64,000 nt of DNA, from assembly GCA_003963305.1 (NCBI GenBank), contig RXJR01000010.1, positions 147,832-211,831 of the forward strand, written 5' to 3'. The stretch comes from Candidatus Melainabacteria bacterium (lineage in GTDB: Bacteria > Cyanobacteriota > Vampirovibrionia > Obscuribacterales > Obscuribacteraceae). Made by a program: the position numbers and the translations under genes. How positions within the stretch are numbered: position 1 is the first letter of the stretch; every line of letters begins with the position of its first letter. Below the pieces are notes generated by a model. That model did not search any database and was not told the DNA's origin. It saw nothing but the letters and a program-made list of their open reading frames with translations. Positions 26,395-35,466 of the stretch are shown piece after piece.

Positions 26395-26409
26395 CTGTTG
26401 CTCCTCCTC

Positions 26410-26440
26410 CGCCTCAGCCTCCAGGCAGGAGACTGAGGCG
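26410..26440 (-). promoter_or_regulatory. Stem-loop between sigma factor and small membrane protein
   Basis: CGCCTCAG-CCTCC and GGAG-A-CTGAGGCG pair around AGGCA. On the minus strand the stem ends directly at the Shine-Dalgarno GGAGGAG of the gene starting at 26394. Confidence 0.65.
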
Positions 26441-26452
26441 AGATCACGCTCA

Positions 26453-27307
26453 TCAAGCTTGCAAGATAGAGCGCAAAAGCTGTGCGTGCGGACCAGCTGC
26501 CAGCTTAGCGAGAGCGCGAATCTCGATCTGACGCACACGCTCACAGCTGATGCCGTAACGATCAGCCAGGTCTTGCAGCGTCACTTCTTGATCGTCAACC
26601 AGCCCGAATCGCATAGAGAGAACCACTCTCTGCCGTTCGTCCAAGCTCGAAAGAGCCAGACTGAGAGCGCGCTTCATCTGATTGTGCTGCACCGAAGCAT
26701 CAGGGTCGACACTGTTCTCATCGGCGATCAGTTCGCCAAGAGTAGTGTCACCGTCGCCGACAATCTCATCGAGAGAGGCGGTCGGCAGCATCGCATTCGG
26801 TGCGACGGCTCGCAGGCGCTGCACGGTCACTTCAGACAACTTGAGAGCGCGGGCGATGGCGGCGTCTGATACTTCCTGGCCGGACTCAAGCAGAGCGCGC
26901 TCGGCCTGCTGAATACGGTAGAGCTTACGCTTAGCGGAAGGCGGCATGTCAGCGCAGTCGTCGGCACCGAGGGCAGAATTCTGAATGGCAGCCCTGATCC
27001 ACCAGGTGGCGACGGTTGAGAAGCTGGTACCCCGACTCGCGTCATACTTATTGGCGGCCTGAACGAGTCCGACCTTGCCGTCAGAGATAAGCTCAGAAAG
27101 CGGCTTGCCGCTTTTCGAGAATTGTCTGGCGATGGAGATGACCAGACGCTCGTGAGACGCAATCAAGCGCTCCCGAGCCTTGTCGCCTGCCTTGCCACCA
27201 GAAAGCATCGTCAAACCAAGCTCGCGGTCCTCACCCTTTGCCAGGTACGGAGCGTTGCGAGCCTGCTCAAAAAGCCGTTGAGCCTCTTCGTCGTAGGCTG
27301 TTGCCAT
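26453..27307 (-). CDS. RNA polymerase sigma factor, sigma-70 family (alternative, RpoD/RpoH-like)
   Basis: A 284-aa sigma factor. Region 2 is clear: RLIASHERLVISIARQF, then GLVQAANKYDASRGTSFSTV and WWIRAAIQ. Region 3 follows (about 130-170). Region 4 has a helix-turn-helix (VTLQDLADRYGISCERVRQI then EIRALAKL). Region 1.1 is absent, and the length fits a group 2/3 alternative factor. AAGGA lies eight bases before the ATG. A long 1.1-kb non-coding stretch upstream suggests complex control. Target promoters cannot be deduced. Confidence 0.93.
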   Translation of the reverse strand: MATAYDEEAQRLFEQARNAPYLAKGEDRELGLTMLSGGKAGDKARERLIASHERLVISIARQFSKSGKPLSELISDGKVGLVQAANKYDASRGTSFSTVATWWIRAAIQNSALGADDCADMPPSAKRKLYRIQQAERALLESGQEVSDAAIARALKLSEVTVQRLRAVAPNAMLPTASLDEIVGDGDTTLGELIADENSVDPDASVQHNQMKRALSLALSSLDERQRVVLSMRFGLVDDQEVTLQDLADRYGISCERVRQIEIRALAKLAAGPHAQLLRSILQA

Positions 27308-28416
27308 TTTGCGATTCCTTCAACAACAGAAACGCCAGACTCGCAAGAACAAGCCAGAACCAGCAGAAACCGCCGTACCGACGGCGCAGAAAGCGCAGTG
27401 GAACAGTCAGTTGCTGGATTGGGAGGGCTTCGGAAAGCTGTGCCGCTTGTGCTCGAGAGATCTGGAAACTAAGGACTGAATAATCAACTCTTCTTGATCT
27501 TGATATCAATTACCAAGATGTAACAGTTGATTTAGATCAGCGATCACGATCTTAAGCTTAGTAACAGGGAGCGCTAGGAACTACTTGCGCTAACTTTCGC
27601 AAGGGCGCCAGGCAGCACGACATCAGGATGATTGGCTCGGCTTAAGCCTGTGCTTCGCGCTAACTTAAGTTTAGCCATTTCAATCAACGCTGATCAGTGA
27701 GGAGCGTCATTCACTACTTTAGACAGAAGAAATACTGGTTCTGTTTCGGACAACTTCACGGTAGTCTCCTGGCATGGAGCTATCAGTGACAACGAACACC
27801 AATCGCTCTGACAAATGACAATAGACCGCTCAAGAATGACAGGAAGACTATCGGTGCGTTCTTGTTTTACTGCGCCACCATATACAATGGCACAACCGAC
27901 AGGACATACGCAAGCGATGACAGCTGGTGTCTACCAGTCGGCGGTCCAGCCTTGATGCATCTCCCCATACCAGAACTACCTTTGCCACTTCAACTTTTTG
28001 ACAGACCAGTTCAACGAGAGGCATGTAATTGGCGTCGAAGTTAGGCTGGCAGGAGCTAACGAGAGTTCAGAAGATCGGCTGGAGGCACAGTACTTTTCTA
28101 ACTGTTATTGCATCCATACCTCCAACTGTGCAGCATGAAATTGACAACCACCAACACCACTGATAAACCGAACCCACTTCGCATCACATATTTAATTCGC
28201 TCACAACAGAACTGTCATTTGACCAAACGTCAAATAGTGACGCCCGGATCTGTTCAAGTTGGTGGTTGAACATTGAAGGTTGGCATCAAAAGCTTACGTG
28301 CCCCTGCATGCCAGCGTTGAAACAGCCGCTGCCAGACTCGTAGTCTGCAGAAAGATACAGATGAAATTCAGGCCACGGTGACAATTGCGCCTGCAAAGCC
28401 AAAGAAGGAAACTGCC
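27308..28416. other. Long gene-free stretch between divergent sigma-factor and secreted-protein genes
   Basis: This 1.1-kb region has no protein-like frame. It holds a sigma-gene leader hairpin (CGCCGT-ACCG-ACGGCG, 27371-27386) and a plus-strand leader hairpin (CAGACT-CGT-AGTCTG, 28333-28347). Near 27500-27560 several short dyads around GATC and TTGATATCAA occur. The decamer GCGCTAACTT recurs at about 27587 and 27658. It is large enough for a non-coding RNA, but I cannot identify one. Confidence 0.4.
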
Positions 28417-29475
28417 ATGAAAAGGCTCATCAAGACTCTACTCGCGGGTATCATCTTCAGTCTCCTCGGCGCCCATGCTGATGCCGCAAACGCGCCGCAC
28501 ACGATCGCCGAGCTGCGCCAGGACTATCCAGAGCTGCCAGCCGGATTCGACGATAAGAGCTTGTACGAGGTCGTCCGCGCGGCCACTGCTCTGAAATTCG
28601 AGCGAGACTTCAATCTGCATGCGGGCTGGTCGGGAGACGAATACGCGCAAGCGTACGCAAGACAGCAGCTCAGATTAGTACGCCTGTATTTCGACATGGA
28701 TACTGGCTTCACTCGCGACCAGCTGATCGAAAGCAGTGTCGCGAAAATGATGGGGCGTTTTCTCACCAACCACCACCTGCCAAAAGACTTCTCGCAAGCA
28801 GAGCTGATTTATTCGGAAGGTCTCAAAGGCGCTGTGTCCGAGGGATACAAGGGTCAGAAAGAACCCTTGCCGGCGAAGGAATTCGAAAAACAAGCGGCCC
28901 AGGCTATCGACGAGGACTATAAAACCAACTGGCACCTCTCAGATCACTGGGACCTCGAAGAGCTGCGCACGACGGTCGGACCAGAAAGAGCCGCGACGCT
29001 GTCACGACTTCACAACATCAGAGCCGGCATGACCCATGCAGAAATTGTCGAGCAGCTTGGCAAGAGTGAAAAGGCTCGATATGCCAAGCGCTTCCATATA
29101 TCAGCCGATTTCACTGCGGACGAGGCAGTGCAAGCAGCAGGCTGGGAGGAAGTCGATTTCCTGCGCTCCGGCTTTGACGCTCCAACCGAGGGCGAATTCA
29201 ATGCAGACTGGCTCATCACGCACTTTCGAGCCGAAGTGCTGGCCAATATGCAGAGAAGTTATCCCGGGCTTGAAGGCAATTTCACCGAGAATCAACTGTG
29301 CGACCATCTGGCAAAACAAGCAGACGCGGTCATGCGCTGGAACTACGGATTCGAGGGTCATTACGAGGAGTACGACGTGGCCACGGCAGCGGCACAGTCA
29401 CTGGTGGCAGAAATTCGCATCAAATACAAGCTGCCGCTCCACTTCACAGAGGAGCAACTGAACGCGGCAATGTAG
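28417..29475 (+). CDS. Secreted protein built from repeated ~40-residue helical modules
   Basis: A 352-aa protein with signal peptide (LIKTLLAGIIFSLLGAHADA, cleavage near ADA-A). The mature chain repeats a module of roughly 40-45 residues with the pattern (L/Y)P.(D/G)F(T/D)..QL or similar followed by two helices. Examples: LPAGFDDKSLYEVV, MDTGFTRDQLIESSV, LPKDFSQAELIYSE, ISADFTADEAVQAA, LEGNFTENQLCDHL, LPLHFTEEQLNAAM. The family is not recognised; it could be a periplasmic binding or scaffold solenoid. AAGGA lies eight bases before the ATG at 28417. Confidence 0.72.
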   Translation: MKRLIKTLLAGIIFSLLGAHADAANAPHTIAELRQDYPELPAGFDDKSLYEVVRAATALKFERDFNLHAGWSGDEYAQAYARQQLRLVRLYFDMDTGFTRDQLIESSVAKMMGRFLTNHHLPKDFSQAELIYSEGLKGAVSEGYKGQKEPLPAKEFEKQAAQAIDEDYKTNWHLSDHWDLEELRTTVGPERAATLSRLHNIRAGMTHAEIVEQLGKSEKARYAKRFHISADFTADEAVQAAGWEEVDFLRSGFDAPTEGEFNADWLITHFRAEVLANMQRSYPGLEGNFTENQLCDHLAKQADAVMRWNYGFEGHYEEYDVATAAAQSLVAEIRIKYKLPLHFTEEQLNAAM

Positions 29476-29511
29476 TTCCGGTGCCACCAACTATTAATTC
29501 GCAAACGCCTG

Positions 29512-29607
29512 CCGATGGCACCGCATGCGATGCCATCGGATAGAGACAAGACTGGCTCCACTCCACTACAGGCAGGCTAGCGCAAGTGGGAAAAACGCTG
29601 CGTAGCC
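29512..29607 (+). promoter_or_regulatory. Post-stop and leader hairpins around 29.5 kb
   Basis: CCGATGGCA (29512-29520) and TGCCATCGG (29531-29539) form a perfect 9-bp stem after the preceding gene. GGCTA-GCGCA and TGCG-TAGCC (29575-29607) form an interrupted stem 29 bases before the next start codon. Confidence 0.55.
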
Positions 29608-29636
29608 TTCACACAGGAATCAGGAAAGGATATTAA

Positions 29637-30035
29637 ATGGTCAAGAACCACCGAATCCGCACATGCAAAACCGATTCGGCCGAGGTCTGCCGTTTCGGTT
29701 TAACCAAGTGCCTCTACAGCAGCAACGGTGACGTCAGGTCAATTCGTTATTTCCCGGAGGATGCCGAGGACGTGCTGTTAGACTCCGACAGACTGCTATT
29801 GGAATCCCGGCCGATTCAAGCTGCTGTTGCAGAAATCCTGAAACTGGACGGCGTCGTTTCTGTCGCGGTCAAACACTATGAAGTGGAAGTCGAGATCGGA
29901 CTCGCCTTCGATTGGTCCGAAATCAGCGCGGCGACAATCTCCATTTTGAAGAAGCTCTTCAAGGATGAAGAGGTCGACATTCAGGACAACGTATTTTCGG
30001 GCGTCTGGGCGGAATCCGAAAAGAGCCGCCCGTGA
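29637..30035 (+). CDS. Nfu/NifU N-terminal-domain-like small protein
   Basis: A 132-aa cytoplasmic protein. Residues about 55-115 resemble the Nfu_N fold seen at the N-terminus of iron-sulphur scaffold proteins: SRPIQAAVAEILKLDGVVSV, then EVEVEIGLAFDWSEISAATI. The domain pattern is PxAxxLFxxxGVxxV ... ITV....DW..I...I. The cysteine-bearing NifU C-terminal domain is missing, and the cysteines that exist are in the first 25 residues. AAAGGA precedes the ATG. The family assignment is by pattern and uncertain. Confidence 0.5.
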   Translation: MVKNHRIRTCKTDSAEVCRFGLTKCLYSSNGDVRSIRYFPEDAEDVLLDSDRLLLESRPIQAAVAEILKLDGVVSVAVKHYEVEVEIGLAFDWSEISAATISILKKLFKDEEVDIQDNVFSGVWAESEKSRP

Positions 30036-30355
30036 TTTTCTGAGACTACTAAAGGGAGTTTGGAAGCGCTACCGGCTGGCACGACGCTGGGTCACCGGTA
30101 GCGGCCCTGATCGGGCCGTACCGTAGATCAAGCCCGGTCCGCCATCGCTATTAACAATGAAGGCGTGAAGTAGCACGGTAAGCCGGCGCACAGTGGCTCA
30201 AACAGGATACAACCAGCTAAAACCTTACAACGTTGACGGATTTGCTCCACTGCGAAAAAAAGTATTTTTACTATAAGAATTAGTATTTCCAGTCTTTTTT
30301 CCCAGAGAATGGAGAAAGGCCCAGCTTCGCCGGACCTTTCTATGCCGAGAGTACT
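30036..30355. other. Convergent intergenic region with tandem hairpins
   Basis: CGCTACCGG (30067-30075) with CCGGTAGCG (30095-30103) and GGCCC-TGATC-GGGCC (30103-30117) are two perfect stems after the plus-strand gene. AGAAAGG ... CCTTTCT (about 30313-30342) is an imperfect stem serving the minus-strand gene that ends at 30356. Between them the sequence is AT-rich with runs of A and T. Confidence 0.5.
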
Positions 30356-30658
30356 TCAACCAGCCAGACCAGCCAGACCGATGCGTTGAGCATAGCCATC
30401 CTCAAGAGCCACCGTCTGGGTCTGTAAATATTCGGAGACCTCTGATGTGGCGCGCTGGAAGCCCAGCAACTGCTTGCGCCTGGCACGCAAAAGGACCAAT
30501 TCGGGCAGGTGTGGAGCGTGCTCCTCCGCCATGGCGATAGCGTGATCGACGATTCGCAGAATCCTTGTCAGGTCTGCATGCACGTCGCTCACGGTCTGGT
30601 CAATCCCGAAGAGATGCGGATAAAGGAAAGAGAGGTCAGGCGATTCGGTGGAAGCCAT
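30356..30658 (-). CDS. Hypothetical helical protein, 100 aa
   Basis: Last gene of the long minus-strand run. A soluble, helix-rich protein (SDVHADLTRILRIVDHAIAM; LVLLRARRKQLLGFQ) with no signal or membrane segment; family unknown. The ATG at 30658 has AGGAG nine bases upstream; an earlier in-frame start would lie inside the leader hairpin (30688-30713). Confidence 0.6.
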   Translation of the reverse strand: MASTESPDLSFLYPHLFGIDQTVSDVHADLTRILRIVDHAIAMAEEHAPHLPELVLLRARRKQLLGFQRATSEVSEYLQTQTVALEDGYAQRIGLAGLAG

Positions 30659-30687
30659 GACTTGAGCTCCTGGCAGAAGTTGCAAGA

Positions 30688-30713
30688 GCACAAGGCGCTT
30701 TCGCGCCTTGTGC
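30688..30713 (-). promoter_or_regulatory. Perfect 11-bp leader stem with GAAA tetraloop
   Basis: GCACAAGGCGC and GCGCCTTGTGC pair without mismatch. On the minus strand the loop reads GAAA, a stable GNRA tetraloop. It lies 30 bases before the start codon at 30658 and follows the preceding stop at 30728. Confidence 0.75.
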
Positions 30714-30727
30714 CGTGAGGGCTCGGC

Positions 30728-31024
30728 TCATCCGAAGATGGCGACGAACAGCTTGCCCACGCCGATGATGACGAGGAAAACGGCGGCCACCCAGAGCACC
30801 GCCAGCGGTGGTCCGTAGACGCCGGCGACATAGTTGCCGGTCTGCACCGCAGCGGCACCGCTGGCCAGTCCGAGGACACCACCGAGGGTGCGGAGGATGG
30901 ACTTCTCGGAACCGACTTCGGCGTTGAAGAGCTTGTAGCTCCACTTAGAGGCGAGATCGGCGGAGACGACGCCGAGGCAGACAGCCAGGGCGATGACGAG
31001 GAGCGCGAAAAGGACTGCACTCAT
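30728..31024 (-). CDS. Small membrane protein, 98 aa
   Basis: Hydrophobic segments at about residues 2-22 (VLFALLVIALAVCLGVVSAD), 40-58 (Gly/Ala-rich) and 70-96 (LAVLWVAAVFLVIIGVGKLF) suggest two or three TM helices. The start at 31024 has AGGA ten bases upstream. Longer in-frame starts would pass through the hairpin at 31053-31074. Family unknown; it closes the long minus-strand gene run together with the next small gene. Confidence 0.65.
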   Translation of the reverse strand: MSAVLFALLVIALAVCLGVVSADLASKWSYKLFNAEVGSEKSILRTLGGVLGLASGAAAVQTGNYVAGVYGPPLAVLWVAAVFLVIIGVGKLFVAIFG

Positions 31025-31052
31025 GTTGTTGAATCCTGTAGTTGGTAAGCCG

Positions 31053-31074
31053 CAGCCAGTCTCATGACTGGCTG
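31053..31074 (-). promoter_or_regulatory. Perfect 9-bp leader stem with tetraloop
   Basis: CAGCCAGTC-TCAT-GACTGGCTG lies between the stop at 31089 and the start at 31024. Confidence 0.7.
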
Positions 31075-31088
31075 AAAAGAGCGTCTTG

Positions 31089-32345
31089 TTACCGATCGGA
31101 CATCGTCGACGACGGCTCCGGAATCGGAATCTCTTCATGCAACTCCGGCATGACAAGCTCGTCTGCCGGAATCTGTACGCGAATGTTGTCGGCTGCCGTG
31201 TAGTCGACCGAACGACTCGGCACCTTGCGCCCGAGCATGTCGACGTGCTTGAGGGTGCCGTCTTCTTCGCGGTAAGTGCGAATCACCTTCTCATACAAGA
31301 CACCGTCGACGGTGACATTGTAGAGGGTCTCGGTGTTGAACTTACCGTGCGACCAGACCAGCTCACGCTTGATCATGCCGCGATCGTCGACTTCAGTCAC
31401 CTTCCACAGCGATCGGCCGACCGACACATCGTTGGTCCAGATCACCTGCTCATAGAGCGGCTTGCCGGAAGCATCGAAGTAAGTCGTCGACTGCTGGTAG
31501 GAAAGCAGCTGTTGCTTGTAGAGCACTGAGCCGTCTTTCCGATATGCCGTGACCAGGGTGGCAGCGGCACTGGTTTCGCTCTCCAGGCTGACCTGAGTCG
31601 TGCCCGGGAAGTAGAACTTGACCGTGGTGCCGACCTTGCCCCAGCGCCCGATGTGCTTGACCTTGAGCGGCACCTCGTTTTCGTCGTAGGTGACCTGATC
31701 GCGCGTGCCGTCGTCCTGAAGCTGGTCTTGATAGACGAGCGAATGCCTGGCGTTGTCGAGCCAGCGCTTCTCGATGATCAGCTTGGGCTCGAAATTGTTG
31801 GCATAGGGATTGGGCTCCGTGATGCGCGACGACTGAGCCGTGTTGCCGTCGGGAAAGAGCACCATCTCCTCATAACGCCCGCTGCGAGGATCGAGCAAGT
31901 GCCCGAGCTTCTCGCGCGTGCCGTCGAGACGCCACCAGATTTCGCTGCGTTTGGTCTTGCCGTCGGCGGAGAAAGTAATCAGCGCCTTGATGCGACGACC
32001 GGCATCGCTGGCTGAAAGCGGATAGTACTCCCTGATGAAGGTGAGCCCTTCTCCATTTTCCTGGTAGAAGACATCCTGCGTGGTGCCGTCTTTCCTTTGC
32101 AGGAAAGTTGCCGTCTTGCGACCGTCTACCATGATGTCATAGCCGCGGTCGTTAGGATCGGCAGGCGCTCCAGTCTTGGGGTCGATCGCTCCGGAATAGA
32201 GACGCATCGGCATGCGCGACTGAGAGACCTGCAAAGCCTCCTCGAGGCTGGGAGCCTGAGGTTGCGAAGCAGGCAGCCACAGGCAAGCGACCGACAGCAA
32301 AACAAGGGCCGCACAAGCGGCCAGGAATTTCTGCAATGGTGTCAT
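31089..32345 (-). CDS. Membrane-anchored MORN/YwqK-like repeat protein, copy 2
   Basis: A 418-aa protein with an N-terminal membrane anchor (FLAACAALVLLSVACLWL) and a long extracytoplasmic part. That part is made of short beta repeats of the Y-[DN]-x-x-G-[KT] type seen in MORN and YwqK proteins (TTYFDASGKPLYEQV, VTAYRKDGSVLYKQ, REEDGTLKHVDMLG). It is a paralogue of the adjacent gene at 32408: both have LEEAL/VEEAL after the anchor and end with a similar NIRVQI/NLRLQI strand. The ATG at 32345 has GGAG six bases upstream. Function unknown; it lies in the MoxR/VWA operon. Confidence 0.7.
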   Translation of the reverse strand: MTPLQKFLAACAALVLLSVACLWLPASQPQAPSLEEALQVSQSRMPMRLYSGAIDPKTGAPADPNDRGYDIMVDGRKTATFLQRKDGTTQDVFYQENGEGLTFIREYYPLSASDAGRRIKALITFSADGKTKRSEIWWRLDGTREKLGHLLDPRSGRYEEMVLFPDGNTAQSSRITEPNPYANNFEPKLIIEKRWLDNARHSLVYQDQLQDDGTRDQVTYDENEVPLKVKHIGRWGKVGTTVKFYFPGTTQVSLESETSAAATLVTAYRKDGSVLYKQQLLSYQQSTTYFDASGKPLYEQVIWTNDVSVGRSLWKVTEVDDRGMIKRELVWSHGKFNTETLYNVTVDGVLYEKVIRTYREEDGTLKHVDMLGRKVPSRSVDYTAADNIRVQIPADELVMPELHEEIPIPEPSSTMSDR

Positions 32346-32378
32346 CGTCCACTCCATGTGTTGGTTGCAATCATTCAC

Positions 32379-32408
32379 AGACGCAGCCAACACGATGTGG
32401 CTGCGTCT
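32379..32408 (-). promoter_or_regulatory. Perfect 11-bp intercistronic stem
   Basis: AGACGCAGCCA and TGGCTGCGTCT pair around an 8-nt loop. The upstream gene's stop codon begins at its edge (32408) and the next start is 34 bases on. Confidence 0.75.
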
Positions 32409-33655
32409 CAGTGCGGACTCTGGGGCGGCGGCGCCGGCAGATCAGAGTCGATCTGAATCTGCAAACGCAAATTCTCCGCACTCACAGGCGACGCGGTGAT
32501 CTGCTCGGAGAGCTCGTGAGTCTCGAGCTTGTAGGGCGGGTACTTGACCTCATCTTTCCAGTAGCGCACTTCTTTCAGGGCGCCCCTGTCATAGTTGTAG
32601 TCCAGTTCCAGGTAATGCACACCGTCTATGGTGACATCGTACGCCTCGATCCGGCTGATCGACGACCCGTCCGAGAAGGTGACCTGCCTGACCTTGTTGC
32701 CCTGCGCGTCGAATTCGGTGACGTAGTACATCTTGTAGGTCGACGAAGTGACAACGCCATTTTGCTTGACGTCGGAGCGGAACCAGAACTGCTCCAGTCG
32801 CTCCTTCGTGCCGGTGGCGTCGAAGTAGTGGATCTCAGTGGAGCCCGTGCTGATCTTGACGAGCGCCTCCAGCGTTCCATCTTTGCGAAAGAACTTGACG
32901 GTGTCGTTGTAGTAATCGCCGACCGCATCCAGACGCAGGGTGAGCGTGTCCGGATAGTACTTCTGGATCTTCATGCCGCTTATCGACTCGTACTTCGGCC
33001 AGAAGATCATCGTCAGCACATTCATGTGCTCGTCAAAGCGCGTGATGGTGCGCGTGTCGTCGGGGTGGTAGATGTTGCGGTAAGCAAGTGAATGCTCCAC
33101 ATCATCGCGCCACTGCTCGTCGCGCATCAACACTTCACCGGAGCAGCAGCCCGGGTCGGTGAACACCTGCTCGCGCAGATGCGTGCTGCCGTCGAGCGCG
33201 AAGTCGGTGATCAAGCGGGTCTTCGTAGCCGGGACATACTCAGTCGACTTGAGGAGCAACCCATTGAGTTGCAAGACCTTCTCGTCGATAAGCAGATCCT
33301 GGGCGCCGTAGAGCCGCTTAATATGGGGGCGACGCCCCGACTCGCCAGGCTGTTCAGGGTAGTAAGACAGGCTCGACAGCTTGTCAGAGCCGCCCGGCAC
33401 CATGACCACGTCCTCGGTGGACCGGTCTTTGTAGGTGATGAAAAGCTTGTGCTCGGGCGACTGCAGCTCAACTGCGCTCGATCTGGCGTCGGCAGCCGGA
33501 TAAAGCCGTTGCACAAGAGGCGTCGAGTAAGCGCCGAGAGCCTCCTCAACAGAGCCTGGAGCGGAGCTTCTAAAATCGAAGATGAGAAAACCGACTAGAG
33601 ACATGGTGGCTAAAACAGCCACCAGAAGCAGGCCCGCAATTCGATCGCGTTCCAT
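32408..33655 (-). CDS. Membrane-anchored MORN/YwqK-like repeat protein, copy 1
   Basis: A 415-aa protein with an N-terminal anchor (GLLLVAVLATMSLVGFLIF) followed by VEEALGAY and a series of beta-rich repeats (YNDTVKFFRKDGTLEALVKI, TEIHYFDATGTKERLEQF, VTEFDAQGNKVRQVTF). It ends in a Pro-rich tail. AGGAGG lies five to six bases before the ATG. Colinear with the downstream paralogue. Such repeats usually form an elongated beta sheet for binding; here they would face the periplasm or cell exterior. Confidence 0.72.
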   Translation of the reverse strand: MERDRIAGLLLVAVLATMSLVGFLIFDFRSSAPGSVEEALGAYSTPLVQRLYPAADARSSAVELQSPEHKLFITYKDRSTEDVVMVPGGSDKLSSLSYYPEQPGESGRRPHIKRLYGAQDLLIDEKVLQLNGLLLKSTEYVPATKTRLITDFALDGSTHLREQVFTDPGCCSGEVLMRDEQWRDDVEHSLAYRNIYHPDDTRTITRFDEHMNVLTMIFWPKYESISGMKIQKYYPDTLTLRLDAVGDYYNDTVKFFRKDGTLEALVKISTGSTEIHYFDATGTKERLEQFWFRSDVKQNGVVTSSTYKMYYVTEFDAQGNKVRQVTFSDGSSISRIEAYDVTIDGVHYLELDYNYDRGALKEVRYWKDEVKYPPYKLETHELSEQITASPVSAENLRLQIQIDSDLPAPPPQSPH

Positions 33656-33690
33656 TTGAACCTCCTGATGGTTTGAGTTGAAGCCAAGGT

Positions 33691-33710
33691 GTGGTGGATT
33701 GCTCCACCAC
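33691..33710 (-). promoter_or_regulatory. Perfect 8-bp stem with GNRA-type tetraloop
   Basis: GTGGTGGA-TTGC-TCCACCAC; on the minus strand the loop is GCAA. It lies between the protease stop (33726) and the start at 33655. Confidence 0.7.
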
Positions 33711-33725
33711 CCTCGCTCCTCAGAA

Positions 33726-35384
33726 CTAGCTCTTGCTGCGCCTCGTCAGCCAGACAAAGCCACCGAGAATGCTCAGCAACAGCAAACCAACCGCACCGCG
33801 GGTGATTTCACTGCGATACTGGAGCACACGGTCTTGCCAGGTGACGACCTTCACGACTTCCAGCGGACGCGGCGCCGGCGTGCCGAGGATGGACGTGTCG
33901 CCCGGGGGCAGCACGGCTACGTTGGCACCGTTGGTGCGCGTCTTGTCGACAAGCAGCTTGATTGCGTAGGCGAGCTGCGCATCGTCGGACGAACCGCGCG
34001 GCTGGTGCACGACGACATCGGGTACGACGCCGACGTTGTGCAGCCACTTGCCGCTCGGGGTGGTGTAGGCAGCGGCGGTGATGGCCAGCTCACCGCAGGT
34101 GGGCAGCGGTCGCACAGCCATCTCAACGCCCTTGCCGAAGCTGCGCTCGCCCACCAGAGTGGTGTCGGGGCGCACTTCCTGCAGGGTGCCACTGACGATC
34201 TCGGAGGCAGACGCCGACGAGCCGTTGATGAGCACCACCATGGGCAGGTGCTTGAGCGCGTCGAGCGTGGGCAGAAGCTCGGCCGGCAGCTTGGCCTTTT
34301 CGATATCGGAGAGCGGCGGAATCGACGTTTTCGAGTCGACGACGAAGCCCTGCTCATCGCGGCTGCGTTCGTTGAGAATGACACCGCGCTCCACCAGAGC
34401 CCGAATCAGCACCTTGGCCATGGGCACAAGCCCACCGCCGTTGTAGCGAAGGTCGAGCACGATGCCCTGCAACCCGCCCGGCGTCTTGACGTTCATGCCC
34501 ACCAGGATCTGGATGAGCTTGTTGAAGCCCTGCACATCCATGAAGGACGGCAGCTTGATGTAAGCGATGTTGTTGCTGACCAGGTCGGCCTTGGCCTGAT
34601 TGGCGTCATCGGGAGGCGAATGCAGAGTGTAGGTGTTCTCCACCTGCACACCGTCTTGCAAGCTGACGATGCGAAGCTGCGCATTGTCAGCGCCTTTGAG
34701 CAGCTTCTCGGCATCCTGCTTGGACAGCCCCTTGAGGAGCGTGCCGTTGACAGAGATGATGCCGTCACCCTCGCGGATGCCCACCGACTGAGCAGTCGAG
34801 CCGGGCTGGATGGCCTCGACTTCGTAGCTGCCGTCTGTGTCGAGGCGCAGAGCGACGCCGAAATAGACAGACTTCTCGGCGACACTGATCTGAGCCGCGA
34901 GGATGGCCGCCGGGTCTTTGTAGTAAGTCCAGCGGTCGCCGACGGCAGAGGTCATGTCGGCAATGGCCGAGTTGAGGTCGCCCCAGGAGTTGATCTTGCC
35001 CTTGTACTTGGTCTTGTACGTCGCCGCCCAGGCGGTCAGCCGGGAGGGTTCGATGTAGTCGCGCGAGATCAACTGAAAGACCGAGTCGTACATGGACTCC
35101 AGCTCCTCAGGCTTGAGGGGCGCAGCCTGAGTGAGAATCTGGTTGACGATCGCCTTCGCGTCGGTGGTCTGCTTGAGCAGCTCGAAGATCGTGGGCGGGC
35201 GCGGAGAGTTGTCGACAGCGCTCTGCGGACCGGTGACGGCGGGAGCCGCAACCAGCGCCGAGGGGTCGAGAGAGAGAAGCTTGCAGTACGGGAACGGGCT
35301 GTCCATCGCCAGCACCTGACCCCCGCTGATAGACATGCCGGTGAGCACCATGGCGCCGAGCATGAGTTTCTGTACGAGTTTCAT
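33726..35384 (-). CDS. C-terminal processing protease (S41, CtpA-type) with PDZ domain
   Basis: A 552-aa secreted or membrane-anchored serine protease. A signal peptide (KLMLGAMVLTGMSISGGQVLA) is followed by a helical N-domain (to about residue 180), a PDZ domain (SVYFGVALRLDTDGSYEVEA; GIREGDGIISVNGT) and the S41 core. Catalytic Ser lies in INGSSASASEIVSG and Lys in GERSFGKGVEM. A C-terminal TM helix (GAVGLLLLSILGGFVWL) anchors it. AAGG lies about ten bases before the ATG at 35384. It sits directly after the mxa-like genes, so it might mature or degrade an exported protein of that system (inference). Confidence 0.93.
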   Translation of the reverse strand: MKLVQKLMLGAMVLTGMSISGGQVLAMDSPFPYCKLLSLDPSALVAAPAVTGPQSAVDNSPRPPTIFELLKQTTDAKAIVNQILTQAAPLKPEELESMYDSVFQLISRDYIEPSRLTAWAATYKTKYKGKINSWGDLNSAIADMTSAVGDRWTYYKDPAAILAAQISVAEKSVYFGVALRLDTDGSYEVEAIQPGSTAQSVGIREGDGIISVNGTLLKGLSKQDAEKLLKGADNAQLRIVSLQDGVQVENTYTLHSPPDDANQAKADLVSNNIAYIKLPSFMDVQGFNKLIQILVGMNVKTPGGLQGIVLDLRYNGGGLVPMAKVLIRALVERGVILNERSRDEQGFVVDSKTSIPPLSDIEKAKLPAELLPTLDALKHLPMVVLINGSSASASEIVSGTLQEVRPDTTLVGERSFGKGVEMAVRPLPTCGELAITAAAYTTPSGKWLHNVGVVPDVVVHQPRGSSDDAQLAYAIKLLVDKTRTNGANVAVLPPGDTSILGTPAPRPLEVVKVVTWQDRVLQYRSEITRGAVGLLLLSILGGFVWLTRRSKS

Positions 35385-35466
35385 GATGAGAATCCTTCTT
35401 CCTGAAAGAGGTGGAATTGCAGGCACTAAAAGAGAAGCGGCGCCTTTCGACACCGCCTCTTCAGAC

